Positions 1-12,400 of a stretch of DNA of 64,000 bases are shown here, piece after piece. The number at the start of each line of letters is the position of its first letter. Within the stretch, counting starts at the first letter, position 1. The position numbers were made by a program, and so were the translations under genes. The notes under the pieces are model-generated. The model ran no database searches. It had not been told where the DNA came from and worked only from the letters and a program-made list of their open reading frames with translations. The stretch covers positions 182,001 through 246,000 of the forward strand of contig JAVGWO010000026.1 in the NCBI GenBank assembly GCA_034509495.1, written 5' to 3'. This DNA is from Acestrorhynchus altus. Lineage: Eukaryota > Chordata > Actinopteri > Characiformes > Acestrorhynchidae.

Positions 1-2999
1 AGATTGAGAAGAGGTGGTTGCATTGACTGTTTTGTTTGATGTGCGTAAAATGGTTTGCAAGGCAAATATTAATGTTTGGCAAAAACATTTGGACAATGTG
101 CCAAAGGCCACAGTTTGAGGGATGCAGCTGAATTTGTAGGTGTACCAAAGAGTACAGTCATACAGGTTGCAAAAATTCCATGGTAACTTGGCAACTTTGT
201 GTGTGGATATGAGCAAAGGCCTCTTGAATTCATGGTATGCACATCCCTGTTGAGTGTTCTAATAGAAATTGGTTGTGACTACGTATTGGTAGTCAGCTAC
301 TTTGACTAGAAATGATATTTCCTGGAAGTGAAGCAATTTTTCACAAGCCGTGAAACACACTGGTGGTCTATATCCATCAGTTTTGATATCTGGACACAAT
401 TCATGGGAATTTCTTGTAGACCACTGGTGGTAGAGCTGTGTGACCATACACTTTGATACATCTGCAAATTTTGCTGTTTGCTTTATACTATGGCCTTATG
501 CATGCCTGAAGGCAATCACTATTTTTTGCCAATCATCCACACATTGAATGAGATATTCACTGCACTGTACTACCTCTTTTCAATCCATGAATCTCATCAC
601 AAACCCAGCAGGTATTTATCACATTCAGTCTTTATTATATTCTATATGTTTGCCCAAGTACTGTTTGAATGGTAATTTACTCAATTATATTTAACTAAAT
701 TAAATAATTAAAAATTAAATATGCACTTTTTCATGATATTGTAATTCCCTGAGATGCACTTGTAATATGAACAATGGAAGTGAAGCCTAAAAGGCCTTAA
801 AGCTAACATTAAAAACCAACCAAGTGCAGCACAGTTTCGGATATCTTTGCCCAGGCACTTAGAGCCTTGATCACAGAGACCGAGTTGTGGAGAGAGAGCT
901 ATGTGCAATGGCTGTAGACAGAAGGCTGGGGAAGAGAGAGAGGCATGTCCCAGGCAGAGCCAGTGAAGTGAGCTGGTGCTAGCTGCGTGCTAGATTTAAA
1001 GTTAACTTTACCAACCTTACTACAATGTCTTCAGCTAGCTAACTGCACACTGTGGTGACTTGACACCAAGAGAACCCAGAAAGGCAACACAGTGTTCCAC
1101 AGCTCAATGCTGGGGGCTTTATACCCCTTGTGTGAAAAATCACTACTCAAAACAGTTGAGGGGGAAGCTCTACCTCTGAGGCAGAACAAACACAATTGGT
1201 TTGGACAGTAACTAATTGAAATAATCAGTAGGTGGAGCGTTCTGCTCTGCAGATCTGTACATGGATGCATTGCATTAAAGATGTGCAATTAAGTTTGATA
1301 TTGTTTTTAAGAAAATTATATATTGTGTTGATTTCCTGTCTGGAAAACTAGCCAGCTATCTTCTAAGGCAACATTCCACAGCTTCTGTCTAATCTTTTCT
1401 TAACTGCATACAAAAATTGAGCGTACCATGACGTTTTCACATGACATTGCCAAACTGAGAGGCACATCTTCACAATTCCATTATGTATCTTTAAGGCTCC
1501 TGTTCAGTAGCTAACCTGCAGAAGATAACTTAACTAGCTAATTAACAAACAAGAAACCAAATAAAATGCCTTAGAAGCCAGCTGGTTAGTTTTCTTAGAA
1601 ACCAAAACCATACTGAAAGAATTTCCTAAAAACAAACAAAATCTCAAACTGCATTGCACATCTTTAATGCATTGCATCCACATATAAAGGTGGAATAAAG
1701 CATGTTGCCAAAATGTTCATGTTTATACTCTATATATTACTTGAGTCTGGTCAAGTCATATTGCCTTGATGAAAGTATCGGAATGCATTCATCAAAAGGC
1801 GTTTCTAAAACATTTGGACATATAGCTAGTGTAATTTCCATACTATTTCAGTGTAATATTTATACATCAAACAAATTAAGATGCATTCTTTGGCACATTT
1901 AAATCCACAACACCCATGATGCACTGACGAAAAAGTCAAGTATTGTTCAAAAGAAACAGTTAACTGTGTAAACAGGCATGAAACACTCACGCATTCCTCA
2001 GTTAAATTTTGTGAAGCTCGTCCACAGCAGTGTACCTTAAAAAGGTGTCGCTAATTAAGGGAATCAATAATGAATGGAAGTCAAGTTACTACAAGGATGA
2101 ATTATTCAGTTTCATCACCATTCAGTGTGGATTGCTGAATGTCTGGAAAAAGGGTATTTTCTGAGGAATGAAGAGAACGAGGGGCTACTGGCCATGAGCT
2201 TTCTGCCGGAAAGAAAGAACTTGAGATCTTACATGCCATTTTCTAGGCTTCGTATCTCAGGATCAGAGTCACCTACAGACATGATACATCATTGTCTCTT
2301 CATTGTGTAATGAATTATCAGATAATAATCCAATTTCAACAACAGCTAATCTCAGTTTAAATGCCAAAGGAGCCTTCCAGTGCTTATCTCTCTGACCACA
2401 TGCACATATTCAACCTGCATACAAACTCTGACTGATCAGCCAGTGGGGCGGGGCTAATGACATCACTGACCCAGATATTGGGTTACAGAGGAAAATGAGA
2501 AGGGAGGGGCTGTTTGCTGTTGCTCACACTGTGCAAAAATCTCGAAATAAACGTTTGGAGAACAGATAACACTGATACACAAATAAATAAAAAAATAAAG
2601 GACATCTGGTTTGTTTTTTATTTGAATCACTGTCAAGAATTCTTAAGAACATTATGAACATCCTTGGGAATATGATCAGTGCAAATTCATCCTTTTGCAT
2701 TCTCTCAGAAACACTTTCCAACAGAATGAGGTGAAGTGTTTTAGTGTTATAAGCAAAACAAAATGTAGGCATCAGTGCATTTTGGTCAAACTCATAAACA
2801 TGACATTTTTTACACCTCAAATGAAGACAAATGTGAGTCTCTGGAGACCTCCTGAAAACAACAGTGTCGGTGTGAGGGCTCGCTGTAAACCCATCTTCAT
2901 TCGAAGGTGAATAAAAGTCCTTCAAACCCTGAGCACATGGCTTTCTGCAGGTTCAACAAAAACCCCTCAGCATCGACCATTTTCACTCATGTTCACAGA
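1..2999. other. Upstream flank without a recognised gene
   Basis: No exon chain or conserved protein segment is visible. The first ~170 bases resemble the degenerate Tc1-like copy at 49.2 kb (agattgagaagaggt, then aatttgtagg). About 1090-1830 carries pieces of a dispersed repeat also seen at 38.2-38.8 kb (cagctcaatgctgggggc near 1100; acatttggacatatag near 1812). About 2240-2920 is the repeat copy listed separately. The rest is AT-rich and featureless to me. Confidence 0.5.
2240..2920 (+). repeat. Dispersed repeat, copy A
   Basis: Similar in order and sequence to 40200-40780: cagagtcacctacag...tgatacat, then tcttcattgtgtaatgaattatcag, then ggggcggggctaatgacatcactgac, then agaggaaaatgag, then taataaaggac-like tracts. 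The class is unknown. Confidence 0.6.
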
Positions 3000-3184
3000 C
3001 CAGACCCGCGTACGCTGTGTGTGTGAGACAGCCCGGTGTGTCTGAGGGACAGACGGTGGCTGGGGGACATCCAGGTCTTCGAGAAGGTCGAGATTAATGC
3101 GATGTTTGGGAATAAATGAACATGGCTGGTGTGTAACGGGTCTCAGCGGAGCAGAAGGAACCGCCCAAGGCTGCCCCCCCCCTT

Positions 3185-3198
3185 TGTGTATAAGAGAC

Positions 3199-3200
<2 letters not shown>
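3185..3200 (+). other. Nextera/Tn5 mosaic-end remnant (probable assembly artefact)
   Basis: The bases tgtgtataagagacag are identical to positions 4-19 of the 19-bp Tn5 mosaic end used in Nextera libraries (known adapter; match seen directly). It sits between a run of nine Cs and a 48-bp CT repeat, a place where assemblers often fail. It is best read as untrimmed adapter in the assembly, not fish DNA. Confidence 0.8.

Positions 3201-3248
<48 letters not shown>
3201..3248 (+). repeat. (CT)n microsatellite
   Basis: About 24 CT units directly after the adapter-like 16-mer and before ctgcag. Its true length may be misassembled. Confidence 0.9.
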
Positions 3249-3251
<3 letters not shown>

Positions 3252-3358
3252 GACGCTGTCTGTCGGCTCTTCAGCACCAGGCCCACCGCCGCGTGTCGGA
3301 CCGACAGGACAGGATCAGCCGCACTTTGACGCGCGTGTCGTTTTTCACTCTTTCAGCC

Positions 3359-3416
3359 ATGAGGACACTCTCGGGGTGGACGCTTGTAGCACTCTTCTCT
3401 CTGCTCGCAGTGAAAG
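3359..3416 (+). CDS. cd99l2: cd99l2 coding exon 1 (signal peptide)
   Basis: Starts at an ATG in the context cagccATGagg and encodes residues 1-19 plus one base, a hydrophobic signal peptide (LVALFSLLAV core). It ends at AAAG|gtaagc, phase 1. No other in-frame ATG nearby gives a signal sequence. Confidence 0.85.
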
Positions 3417-6400
3417 GTAAGCCCCTCTTTGTTGGACCGCAGTGTGGTGCGGGGCTGTCCTCTCCGAGCCCGTGGTGTGTGTTCAGACTCTCATTAACAT
3501 TCCTGGACTTGTCTGTCTGTGCTGTTTTGTTCAGCGTTTGTGAGACATTTCACACGTAGAAACAGCGTCTGCCTTCACCTGCTTCCACCAAAGGACGCTT
3601 ATGTCCCTTATCAATGTCCCTGAATGAATATTGTAGCATAGTGGTGCTGTTCTAGACACAGTTCTAGACGTCCGTGTCGTTTTGCTCCACGTTTCTGACT
3701 GTCTGCCTTCCCCTCTATGACCTACATCGATGTCTCTGTGTTAATATTCCAGTATAATGTCTCCATGCCTTGTGTCCTAGGTCTGTTGGACGTTCAGAAC
3801 GTCCACACGTTGAGGAGGAGGGTTGTGTCGTACTGCAGTAAGAGCTGCTGCACATTGTGGTGCTGGTGGAGCTGCTGTGATGTGTGTCAGCCCGGTTCTG
3901 CTCTCTCAGACCCACATCCAGCGCCTGCACTGAGGTTGACTTCAGCACGGTTAAGGTGTGGCACAGGCCACTGACACAACAGCTGTATGACAGGGTCTGC
4001 ACTGGTGTGTGACCGTTTCTGCTCCAGGAAAGGCTTTGTTTTTGTCTTTCGAAAGCAAAATCCAGAGCCTTGATTCATTTGCCGTCACTGTTCTGTTAAT
4101 CAGGGGCTTCAAGGTTGCAGTTTCACCCCCACTTTCATTTCCAGCTTTCAGAGCCTCACTGGCTTTGTCATTTGCCTCCCAAGAATTCAGCTCTTCAGCT
4201 ATACAATGACGATGCAGTGTCAGTGCCACCCAATCCCCGACCCAGACCCAGTACAGGTAGACTGGGAAGCGTGAATGCAGAACGCATGCGCTTGCTGTGG
4301 CAGAGTGAGCCCAGGTACAGCATGGGTGCAGTTTTTTGGGGACTGCGGAATATGGGGAGATACCATCGCTTTTTGAGGGGTGGTGGGTCCATCTGGCACC
4401 ATGCAGCATCACCCACCAAGGGCAAAATTTTGTCAAGGGCATTTTTTGATGTTGCAGCCAATGCAGTTCTGTTCTATTGTAAATGATTGTTTTTTTTAGG
4501 TATAAGATTGTCTCAGCAGTGATCTGCTCGTATGAATATTCAGTCATAATGCAGCAGCAGTGTCCCCCCTTTTGCATTATTCTACCCACCATAAAGGCTT
4601 CATATCAATGAGCTGGCAAGGACTGGCATGAACCCGTACGGTCCCTCCTCTTCTCCTTCAGCCACACCTTCTGTTGTGTATGTAATGAGATCCATGCTTG
4701 CAGCCATGTGCTTAATGCTCCTCATACCGAATAATTCATTATTTATGCATGGGCGTGTCATAGGCCTTGCTGTTGCTTGGTTTCGGGTGTTTTGCTCTCA
4801 GGAGCAGGATTCCCCATGAGTCACTTAAATGTAGTCAGCGTTGTACAGATATCATCCATTTCCATGGCGATTAAGTTGATTACATTACATTATTGGTTTT
4901 TCATTAAAAAAGCACAGTAATTGTTCCATGCAACAGCACATTTCTAAACCAAATCTGCAGAAATGTAAAGATGTCTTTTCAGCGTGAAATGAGACAGTCC
5001 TTCTATGTTGGTGTTCATTTGGAAAATCACTGCATTCAAAGGCTACTCTTATGTACCAGATGACCAGCTAGGTCTAACAGTAGCCTCTGGTATAGCTTCC
5101 AGATCTCTCTGCTGTCTGGTTTCAGTGTCTCGGTAGAATGTTGACAGTAACCTCATTTCAGTTATTGTATTTCTCAGAATTTCATTTATAGAATCCAGAG
5201 TCACCAGTTTCAATATAGCAAACAAAAGTGCTTTTAAAATGTTACTAATTTTATATTTGATTGCTGTTGCTTTTTTCTCTGAAATGTATTAAAAAAAATA
5301 AAGCTCAAATAATTTCAGAGGTACTTAAGGAGACTTGATCCTTTGCGGATGTAAGGGTTCATCAAAAAAACTGAACTTGCTTGAATACAGTAATGGAAGG
5401 CCCCTTCATTTTGTGTGTATTGTTCCCCCAAGGGATATGAAGAGGCCAAGTCAGTGAGGATGTGAAAAACAGTAACGGAACTGGCTTTTGGCTTCTTCGA
5501 GGCAGTTCTTCTTGCCGTATTTAACTTGGCTTTTTTTTCCGAAATATATTCTTTTCTGTGGGGGTAAGGAAGGTGTTTTATCGTCAGCGTCACATATGCA
5601 CATTGTTTTTCCAGGTAGCTGAGGAAGCATTTTGTGTTTTATAGATTTGGGGCTCCACAATGTGCCACAATGTGTATCCTGGTTAGTAACCCAGTCTGAA
5701 TGGGTCCTTTCAATTGCCAGTATAAACCAAGTGCTAATTAGGCCGTTTCTAATTTGAATATTATGTTCCACCTTTAATAATAATAACTACCTTCTGGAAC
5801 TAGTACATGTTTGATACTGCAGCTGTGTTTAAGGTGGAAGGGAAATTTGCTTTAGAAGCCACCGTCTGCCTTGTATGTTGGGTAGCCTCCAGTATTTGCT
5901 GTGCTACTTTCCTCCACCCACCACCTCACCTGTTTTACATGTTTCTTTCATTTAAGGCCAGTGCAAATGGTGGTACAAATCTGCATCTTCTAGGTAATAT
6001 GAGGCACACATTTGGGATGTGGTCAGTTCTGTTTGGCAACAGCTTGAAGTTGTGTATTGTATGATTCCTAGATGATTCGTGTGCATTGGGGATTTTTTCA
6101 TTTGCCGCAAACTTCAGTGAGAAAGTGTGAGAGACCCCTTCTTTCTATTGTCTGCTGTGACAAGTCTTGCAGTGTACCCACGGCTTTACGGTTTATCCTG
6201 GAAGAACCCTGCCCATTATGTAGGTCAGGAGATTCAGGCCAAATAACAAACAGGATCAAAGTCAAAGATTAGTATTTGCCACAGGAGCCCATTTTTAATT
6301 CATATTCTTTTAGGACATAGATATACTATTCTTTAAATTCTGTAATATTTCTCTTTTGTGACAAATCAGAGCTTCAATGGAGATAAGTCACGTGTGTCTG

Positions 6401-9400
6401 TGTCTGTATGTGTCTGTGTTTGTGGTCATATGACCCAGTGGCATTATGCTGATCTGGCCTGGCAGTGGTGTGGAGGACGGCTTGTGTTTTTAGTGCTGTT
6501 ACTAAATCTGGCATGGGGTGCAGAGGCCTGTCCAGATTACATGGTTGCAGAGAGATAGAGCGGAAGTGCGAGAGAGGCAAACTAACTAGTCAGAGGGATA
6601 GAAATGGGTCTTTGTCCACTTGATCTGGAGGAAGTGTTGCTGTCACATATGTGAAAAGGAAGATAAGCAGCCTTCAGAACTTAAATTACAGTTGAAGTGA
6701 AATCAGTGAAATGTGAAGTCTGTCGTAGCAAAAGCACTGCAGTATGACACAATTTAGCTAAAATTGTTCATTTTTTAAATTCTTGCTAGAGAGAAGTCCT
6801 TTTTTGCCCCACAAACGTTTTACTTCATCAAGATGACACACAAGGAAAAAATTCTCTTGGGAAATGTCTTTCTTGTGAGCTATGGGACAAAGGGATTTTG
6901 TTCTTGTGTACTATGCATATGCAGAGACAGGCTGTCATTTCCCCGGCTCGGTTCTTGGAATGTGTTTGTGGTGCTGTGGATTTGTATCTGCAGTAAGACT
7001 GCTTGAAGACAGCAGACGTCGATTATTCATCCTTTGTTGCTACTGTATCTTGAGGTTTAAAATTAGATTTTTAAAAATGATGAAATGATCCTACATTAGA
7101 ATGTCTTGAGTTGGGCTGCACAGCATATCGTTTCAACATCACAATGTGGACATACTCAATATTCACATCTCAAGACGTTGTGTAAGGCAGATTTAACGAA
7201 ATGCTGCTTGATTCAAAAGTAAAATAAATTTTGCATGAATATATATGCTCTCTCTAATGAAACATACAGTTTTGAAAGAACTGAGTAAAGCATATTTTGT
7301 ATGATAACCAAATTAATTGACACATTAATTAGCCATATTGACACCTCTACATTCATTATACCTATATCTTCTGTCTTCTAGGTCTGGGGCAGGATCTGGA
7401 CCTGTCTGATGCTTTTGATGATTTGCCAGCATCTCGTAAGTGAACACAAACTGACATACTTTACATGCCACAAGACACAGTGTTTCTTATAAAGGCCTGA
7501 ACAGACCTCAGTAATCCAGTGCCTTGAATCAGGCCTGCACTGACGTTAGCTGTATTGTTTTCCCTCAGCTACTCCCAAGCCCAAACCAAAAGACCCAGCT
7601 GCAGGAGCAGGGGGAGGTAATGTCATGCTACGATATTATTTTTGATCAGATTTCATTTCATTTAGCATTGCAAGTAGTTTTATTACTTATTTTCTTCTTT
7701 CAAACCATTTTCAAAGAGAATTTATAGAACTGGAGACAAAGTTCTTGATTTCAAGTTATATATTTCTTTCTCTGTGAAACGTTGCAGTAATAAACTTCTT
7801 ATTCTTCTGTGTTGAAGAATTGACTGGATTGTAGATGATCAATCTCTCACTTGATCAATACTTATTTTCCACTGAATGTGTTATATAGCATGTTCTGTAC
7901 TGTACAGCAAACAGCGAGTTAACAAGTGAACAAATCCAAACCCAGCTTACAATAAGGATAGTACATGGCTGACATCATTTCAGACGCACAGCGTATTAAA
8001 CTGTTATCTAGAGAATTCCACTATAGTTCTCATTTTTGTCCGAGCCCTGTAAAGCTTTTTCAACCTTTCAAACGCTTTGAAGTGACACAGCTGAGCTGCA
8101 TATTCTAACATAGCCATCGAGCACATTATGTATTTTTACTGAGCCTCAGTTCTAACATAGGTCTCTGTGTTGCTCTGCAGACCCTGACCTTTTAGACTTT
8201 TCTGATCTTGCTGAACCCACCCCTAAGTCCCCAGTACAGCCAAAAGACCCAGTCAAGCCCAAGCCCAAACCCAAACCAGGTGAGTCATTATTCTAAACCT
8301 GCTTTCTTTAGGTCTTGATTCAGATCAACATAATGGCTTATACCTGTCTGTTTATACCTATTGGGTGTGTTTAGTGCATGCTACTGTGTAACTTTCTTTA
8401 CTTGAAGCCGAGCTTGTTTTCAACGATGCACGCGAGTCAGTGCTTAAACCAGTAGCCACCATTGCTCTCAGATTCAAAAGCTACTCGCAGCTCTTAGCCC
8501 TTGAGGTCATTGTTTGCTCTGTTGGCAGGTATTGATTTTCTGTGGTCTCATTTTGAGCAGTGCTGTAGCACCTGTTCAAAAGGTAAATAACCCATTGCGC
8601 AAAAGAACTTAGAAGAGGTCAAGAGATATTCTGAATAAATGGATTCATGGGATAAAGGATGAACAAGTTGACGTTGGAGTGGTCTTTAAGATGGGAAAGT
8701 AGGGTGGGGGATATGTTAAAAACATATCACAATATTTAAAGATGTTTTCACAGTACATGATGTTTATCATGAGGTGTTGACATGCTGACAAAATGTATAT
8801 CAGTAACAAATCTAAAGGGGCAGATTCTTAAATCTGCTGTTCAAATAGTCTCTCATACTGAGTACATGGAGTTTATTCAAAACGTGCTGCCGTTCATCTA
8901 ATTACACTCTGTAATGAAATATACTGCTGTTCATTGATTTTTATCCAGATTCATGTAATGATAACATTCATAATGATACATTTTATTGCTCACCGTATGG
9001 GTAGGAAGTCTTTTTAGGAGATGATATTTTGCTCTCACCAACCAGCTCATTCCGACTTTGTCTTTCAAATTATATTACGAATTATGCTAAATATGTCAAA
9101 GGACATGACCTAATGATATTATTTAATACATTATTTCAATATTAACAGTATTATATTACAATCCTTTAAGCAAGACCGTATGTTGGAAAATCAAATTTTA
9201 GGAAAGCTATCATAGCATTACATTAATAAATATAAATTGCTGTTGGGCCAGTTGTCTTGACTAGATAAATCAATTGTTCTCCTTGTTATTATAAGGTGTG
9301 TTGTTTATTCAGTGTTTAAAGAGCTGTGTTGATTTTGAAAGATAAGTGACTTTTATTGTTCCACTGGGGCAGATGCTTCAATGTGTATTTAATGTGACAT

Positions 9401-12400
9401 GCTAACCCTTCCCTAATATTTCTGCTTCGATCCCTATTTGAGTTGACTCTGGAGTAGCATGTGCGAATGTGTGCTTGTGTTTATCCTTAACCTTACTAAC
9501 ATACTAGCCTTTACTGACAGAGGAGACCCGCTCTGATTTCTTTGGGCCCACCGTGCGGCCTGCTTTGTTGCCCCGCACGACTGCCAGACCCCTCCGAACT
9601 TCTGCCCCCCCTCGCAAGGTCCAGGCTGGTGTGTACTGAGTTGTTTAGCCCTCTCAGTGAAGCCACTGACAGTCCCTGAGTTTTGGTGTTTATATGTTGT
9701 ATTTGGTGTTATATGTTATTCAAAGCACATTAAGATAACTGTGCCTTATAGTTAATATGCTATCAATATCGGTTGCATTATCACTTATTAAATAGTTTGC
9801 ACTGATCTTTTTATGCTTTGAATTCACCATGTGGAAATAGTGTAGATATTTCTATGTAAGTTCTTCTCATCCAGTGATGATTTCTTCATAGTCTGTGTCC
9901 ATGTTGTCTGTTTATGCACTTAAAGGGTCCATATCATAACATGGAAAAAACAAAATTTTTGTAGTCTTACTACTTATAATTAATGAACTATTAATGTAGG
10001 AATTTTAGTTCAGTTTCAGCTTTTAGGTTCAGTTTTGAATGTATGGTTTTTATGATGTTACAAAAACCAAAGCATTTGCATACTAAATATCCATGAGCTG
10101 CGGGTTAACCTAGGGTTGGGCGATATATTGATTTTTATATTTATATTGGAATAGACACAGAGCGTGAAATGGGCTGAGGTGATATTGTTTATATTGAGTT
10201 GTAAAGTTAGGTTTCGGTCTGGCGGAAACCTTTCTTTTGCTCCCTTTCTCTGCTCCCTTGCTCTGCTCCATTCCCTGCTGTCAGCTTCTCCTCTACTCTG
10301 CTCCCCTCCAGCCTCATTTATGTGCTTACATACACACTATGGAGGGGGCATACAACGTAGTGTGTATAATGAAGGAATGAAGATCAGATTTCAATTTGTT
10401 TAAATATAGTAAAAGGCAAAAGGATTTCATGGGGTGTGCTAATATTTTCACGTTGTATTTTTCACATACTTTGCAATTTATACCATCAGTCATCTAAAAT
10501 ATATTGAGATATGATTTTTGTTTTTTGTGCATATCGCCCAGCCCTAGGTTAACCTTCTTGTGCTTCTTCAGTCTGGGTAGATTATAAACTTAGTAGCATA
10601 AACAGCCTGTTTATTACTATGAGATGAACAGAAGCTGTAATGATTTTAATGATTTATCCGTTTGATATTAATGGATGAATGATATGTAACTGTTTAGTGT
10701 TCAGTAAAAACATGTGGATGTGAAAAGCAAGCCTTGGGGTAGGGGAGAAAAGGGAAATGTAGAATATGGGCCCTTTAAACTCTTATTGTGCTATATGTTC
10801 AGTGATGACTGGCAATATGTGAAATTGTGACCTGTACACAATATTTCAATAATTTAACATGCCAAGAAAATGCATCAGTCGGAGCAGATTCTTATAAACT
10901 CTCAGATACGGTCCCATTTTTACTACAGTGAATCATAATCTGCTGCACTTCTTCCAGTTAAACAGGTCTAATTACACTCTTTGTAATGGGTTGTGGATCA
11001 GTTGGTGACTGTCCTATTAAGCTCTAACCATATCCACAACATACTCAAAAAGGTATACTATAGATCATGATAACAAAATTGATCACAATGTGATAAAGTA
11101 TTCTAATATTGCCCATCCCTGTGACATTGCCTGCATGGCTGCACAGACTGCCAGGTCCTCCTGAAACTGCAACATGAACCGCACACAGTTCACTATGGAT
11201 GTCCATGTCATTTCCTTCTTTTCTTTTTAGAAATGTCCTGGTTTTACTGCACACCACTGAATGTTGTCTAAACTATTATTTTATATTATAATGTATCATT
11301 TTTCATTTTTATGCATAATCAAATTGTTACATAGGGTAGGGTACGCAGTGTTCATTGTTCATTATTAATGAGTACTATAGTAGTAATGTGTTTTTATATC
11401 ACAACGTTCCTGATGTTTTTCTGTATGAAGGAACAAACACAATATATCCAGTATATAATACGACATTTACCTCATTTAGATGACCTTGACCTTAGTGATG
11501 CTTTGAATCCCAGCAATGACATTGGAGGAAAGGGCAAAGACACTGGAAAAGGAGGTGGGTTTCTTATTTGTTGTTCTTTCTCCTTTTTTTGTGAATGTTA
11601 GATCCATGTTAATTATGTGATATTAATTTCAGCACGGAACAGTTGTCATCAGTATTTTATACCAAAGTGTTTAACATATGCTTTGATGGTAAGAATCACT
11701 GTTTTATCATTGACTATATAATGAGAAGCCAGCAGGGTAGGTTAATTTAGAATTTAGATAAAAAAATAAAATCTAGAAAATCACATTGTATAAATTATAT
11801 ACATTTATTTGCATTTTGCAGAGAGAAAAAAATATTTGATCCCCTACCAACCATAAAGAGTTCTGGCTCCTACACACTAGTTAGACACTCCTAATCAACT
11901 CGTGACCTGCATTAAAGACAGCTGTCTTAAACTGTCGCCTGTATAAAAGACTCCTGTCCACAGACTCAATTAATGATTCAGACAAAGAGCTTTCTAAGGT
12001 TGTCAGGGACAAGATTATTGACCTGCACAAGGCTGGATTGGACAACAAAACCATAAGTAAGACGCTGGGTGAGAAGGAGACAGCTGTTGGTGCAACAGTA
12101 AGAAAAAGGAAGAAATACAAAATGACTGTCAGTCGACATCGATCTGCGGCTCCATGCAAAATCTCACCTCGTGGGGGTATCCTTGATTATGAGGAAGGTG
12201 AAACATCAGCCTAAAACTACTCAGGGGGGGACTTGTTCATGATCTCAAGGCAGCTGGGACAACAGTCACCAAGAAAGCCATTGGTATCCCATTACACCGT
12301 AATGGATTAAAATCCTGCAGTGCCTGCAAGGTCCCCCTGCTCAAGAAGGCACATGTGCAGGCCCATCTGAAGTTTGCCAGTGAACACCTGGATGATTCTG

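Larger units (their letters stand above)
3000..3358 (+). promoter_or_regulatory. cd99l2: cd99l2 promoter / 5' UTR region
   Basis: Locally GC- and CpG-rich compared with the AT-rich surroundings (for example ccgccgcgtgtcgg and gacgcgcgtgtcg just before the ATG), as expected for a CpG-associated vertebrate promoter. No TATA box is obvious. It is interrupted at 3171-3249 by a C-run, an adapter-like 16-mer and a CT repeat, so the sequence of this stretch may not be reliable. Confidence 0.5.

Noticed and set aside
3097..3559. Plus-strand ORFs of about 66-107 codons around the CT repeat
   Set aside because: They run through the CT repeat and the adapter-like sequence; only the frame starting at 3359 has a signal peptide and a proper exon end.
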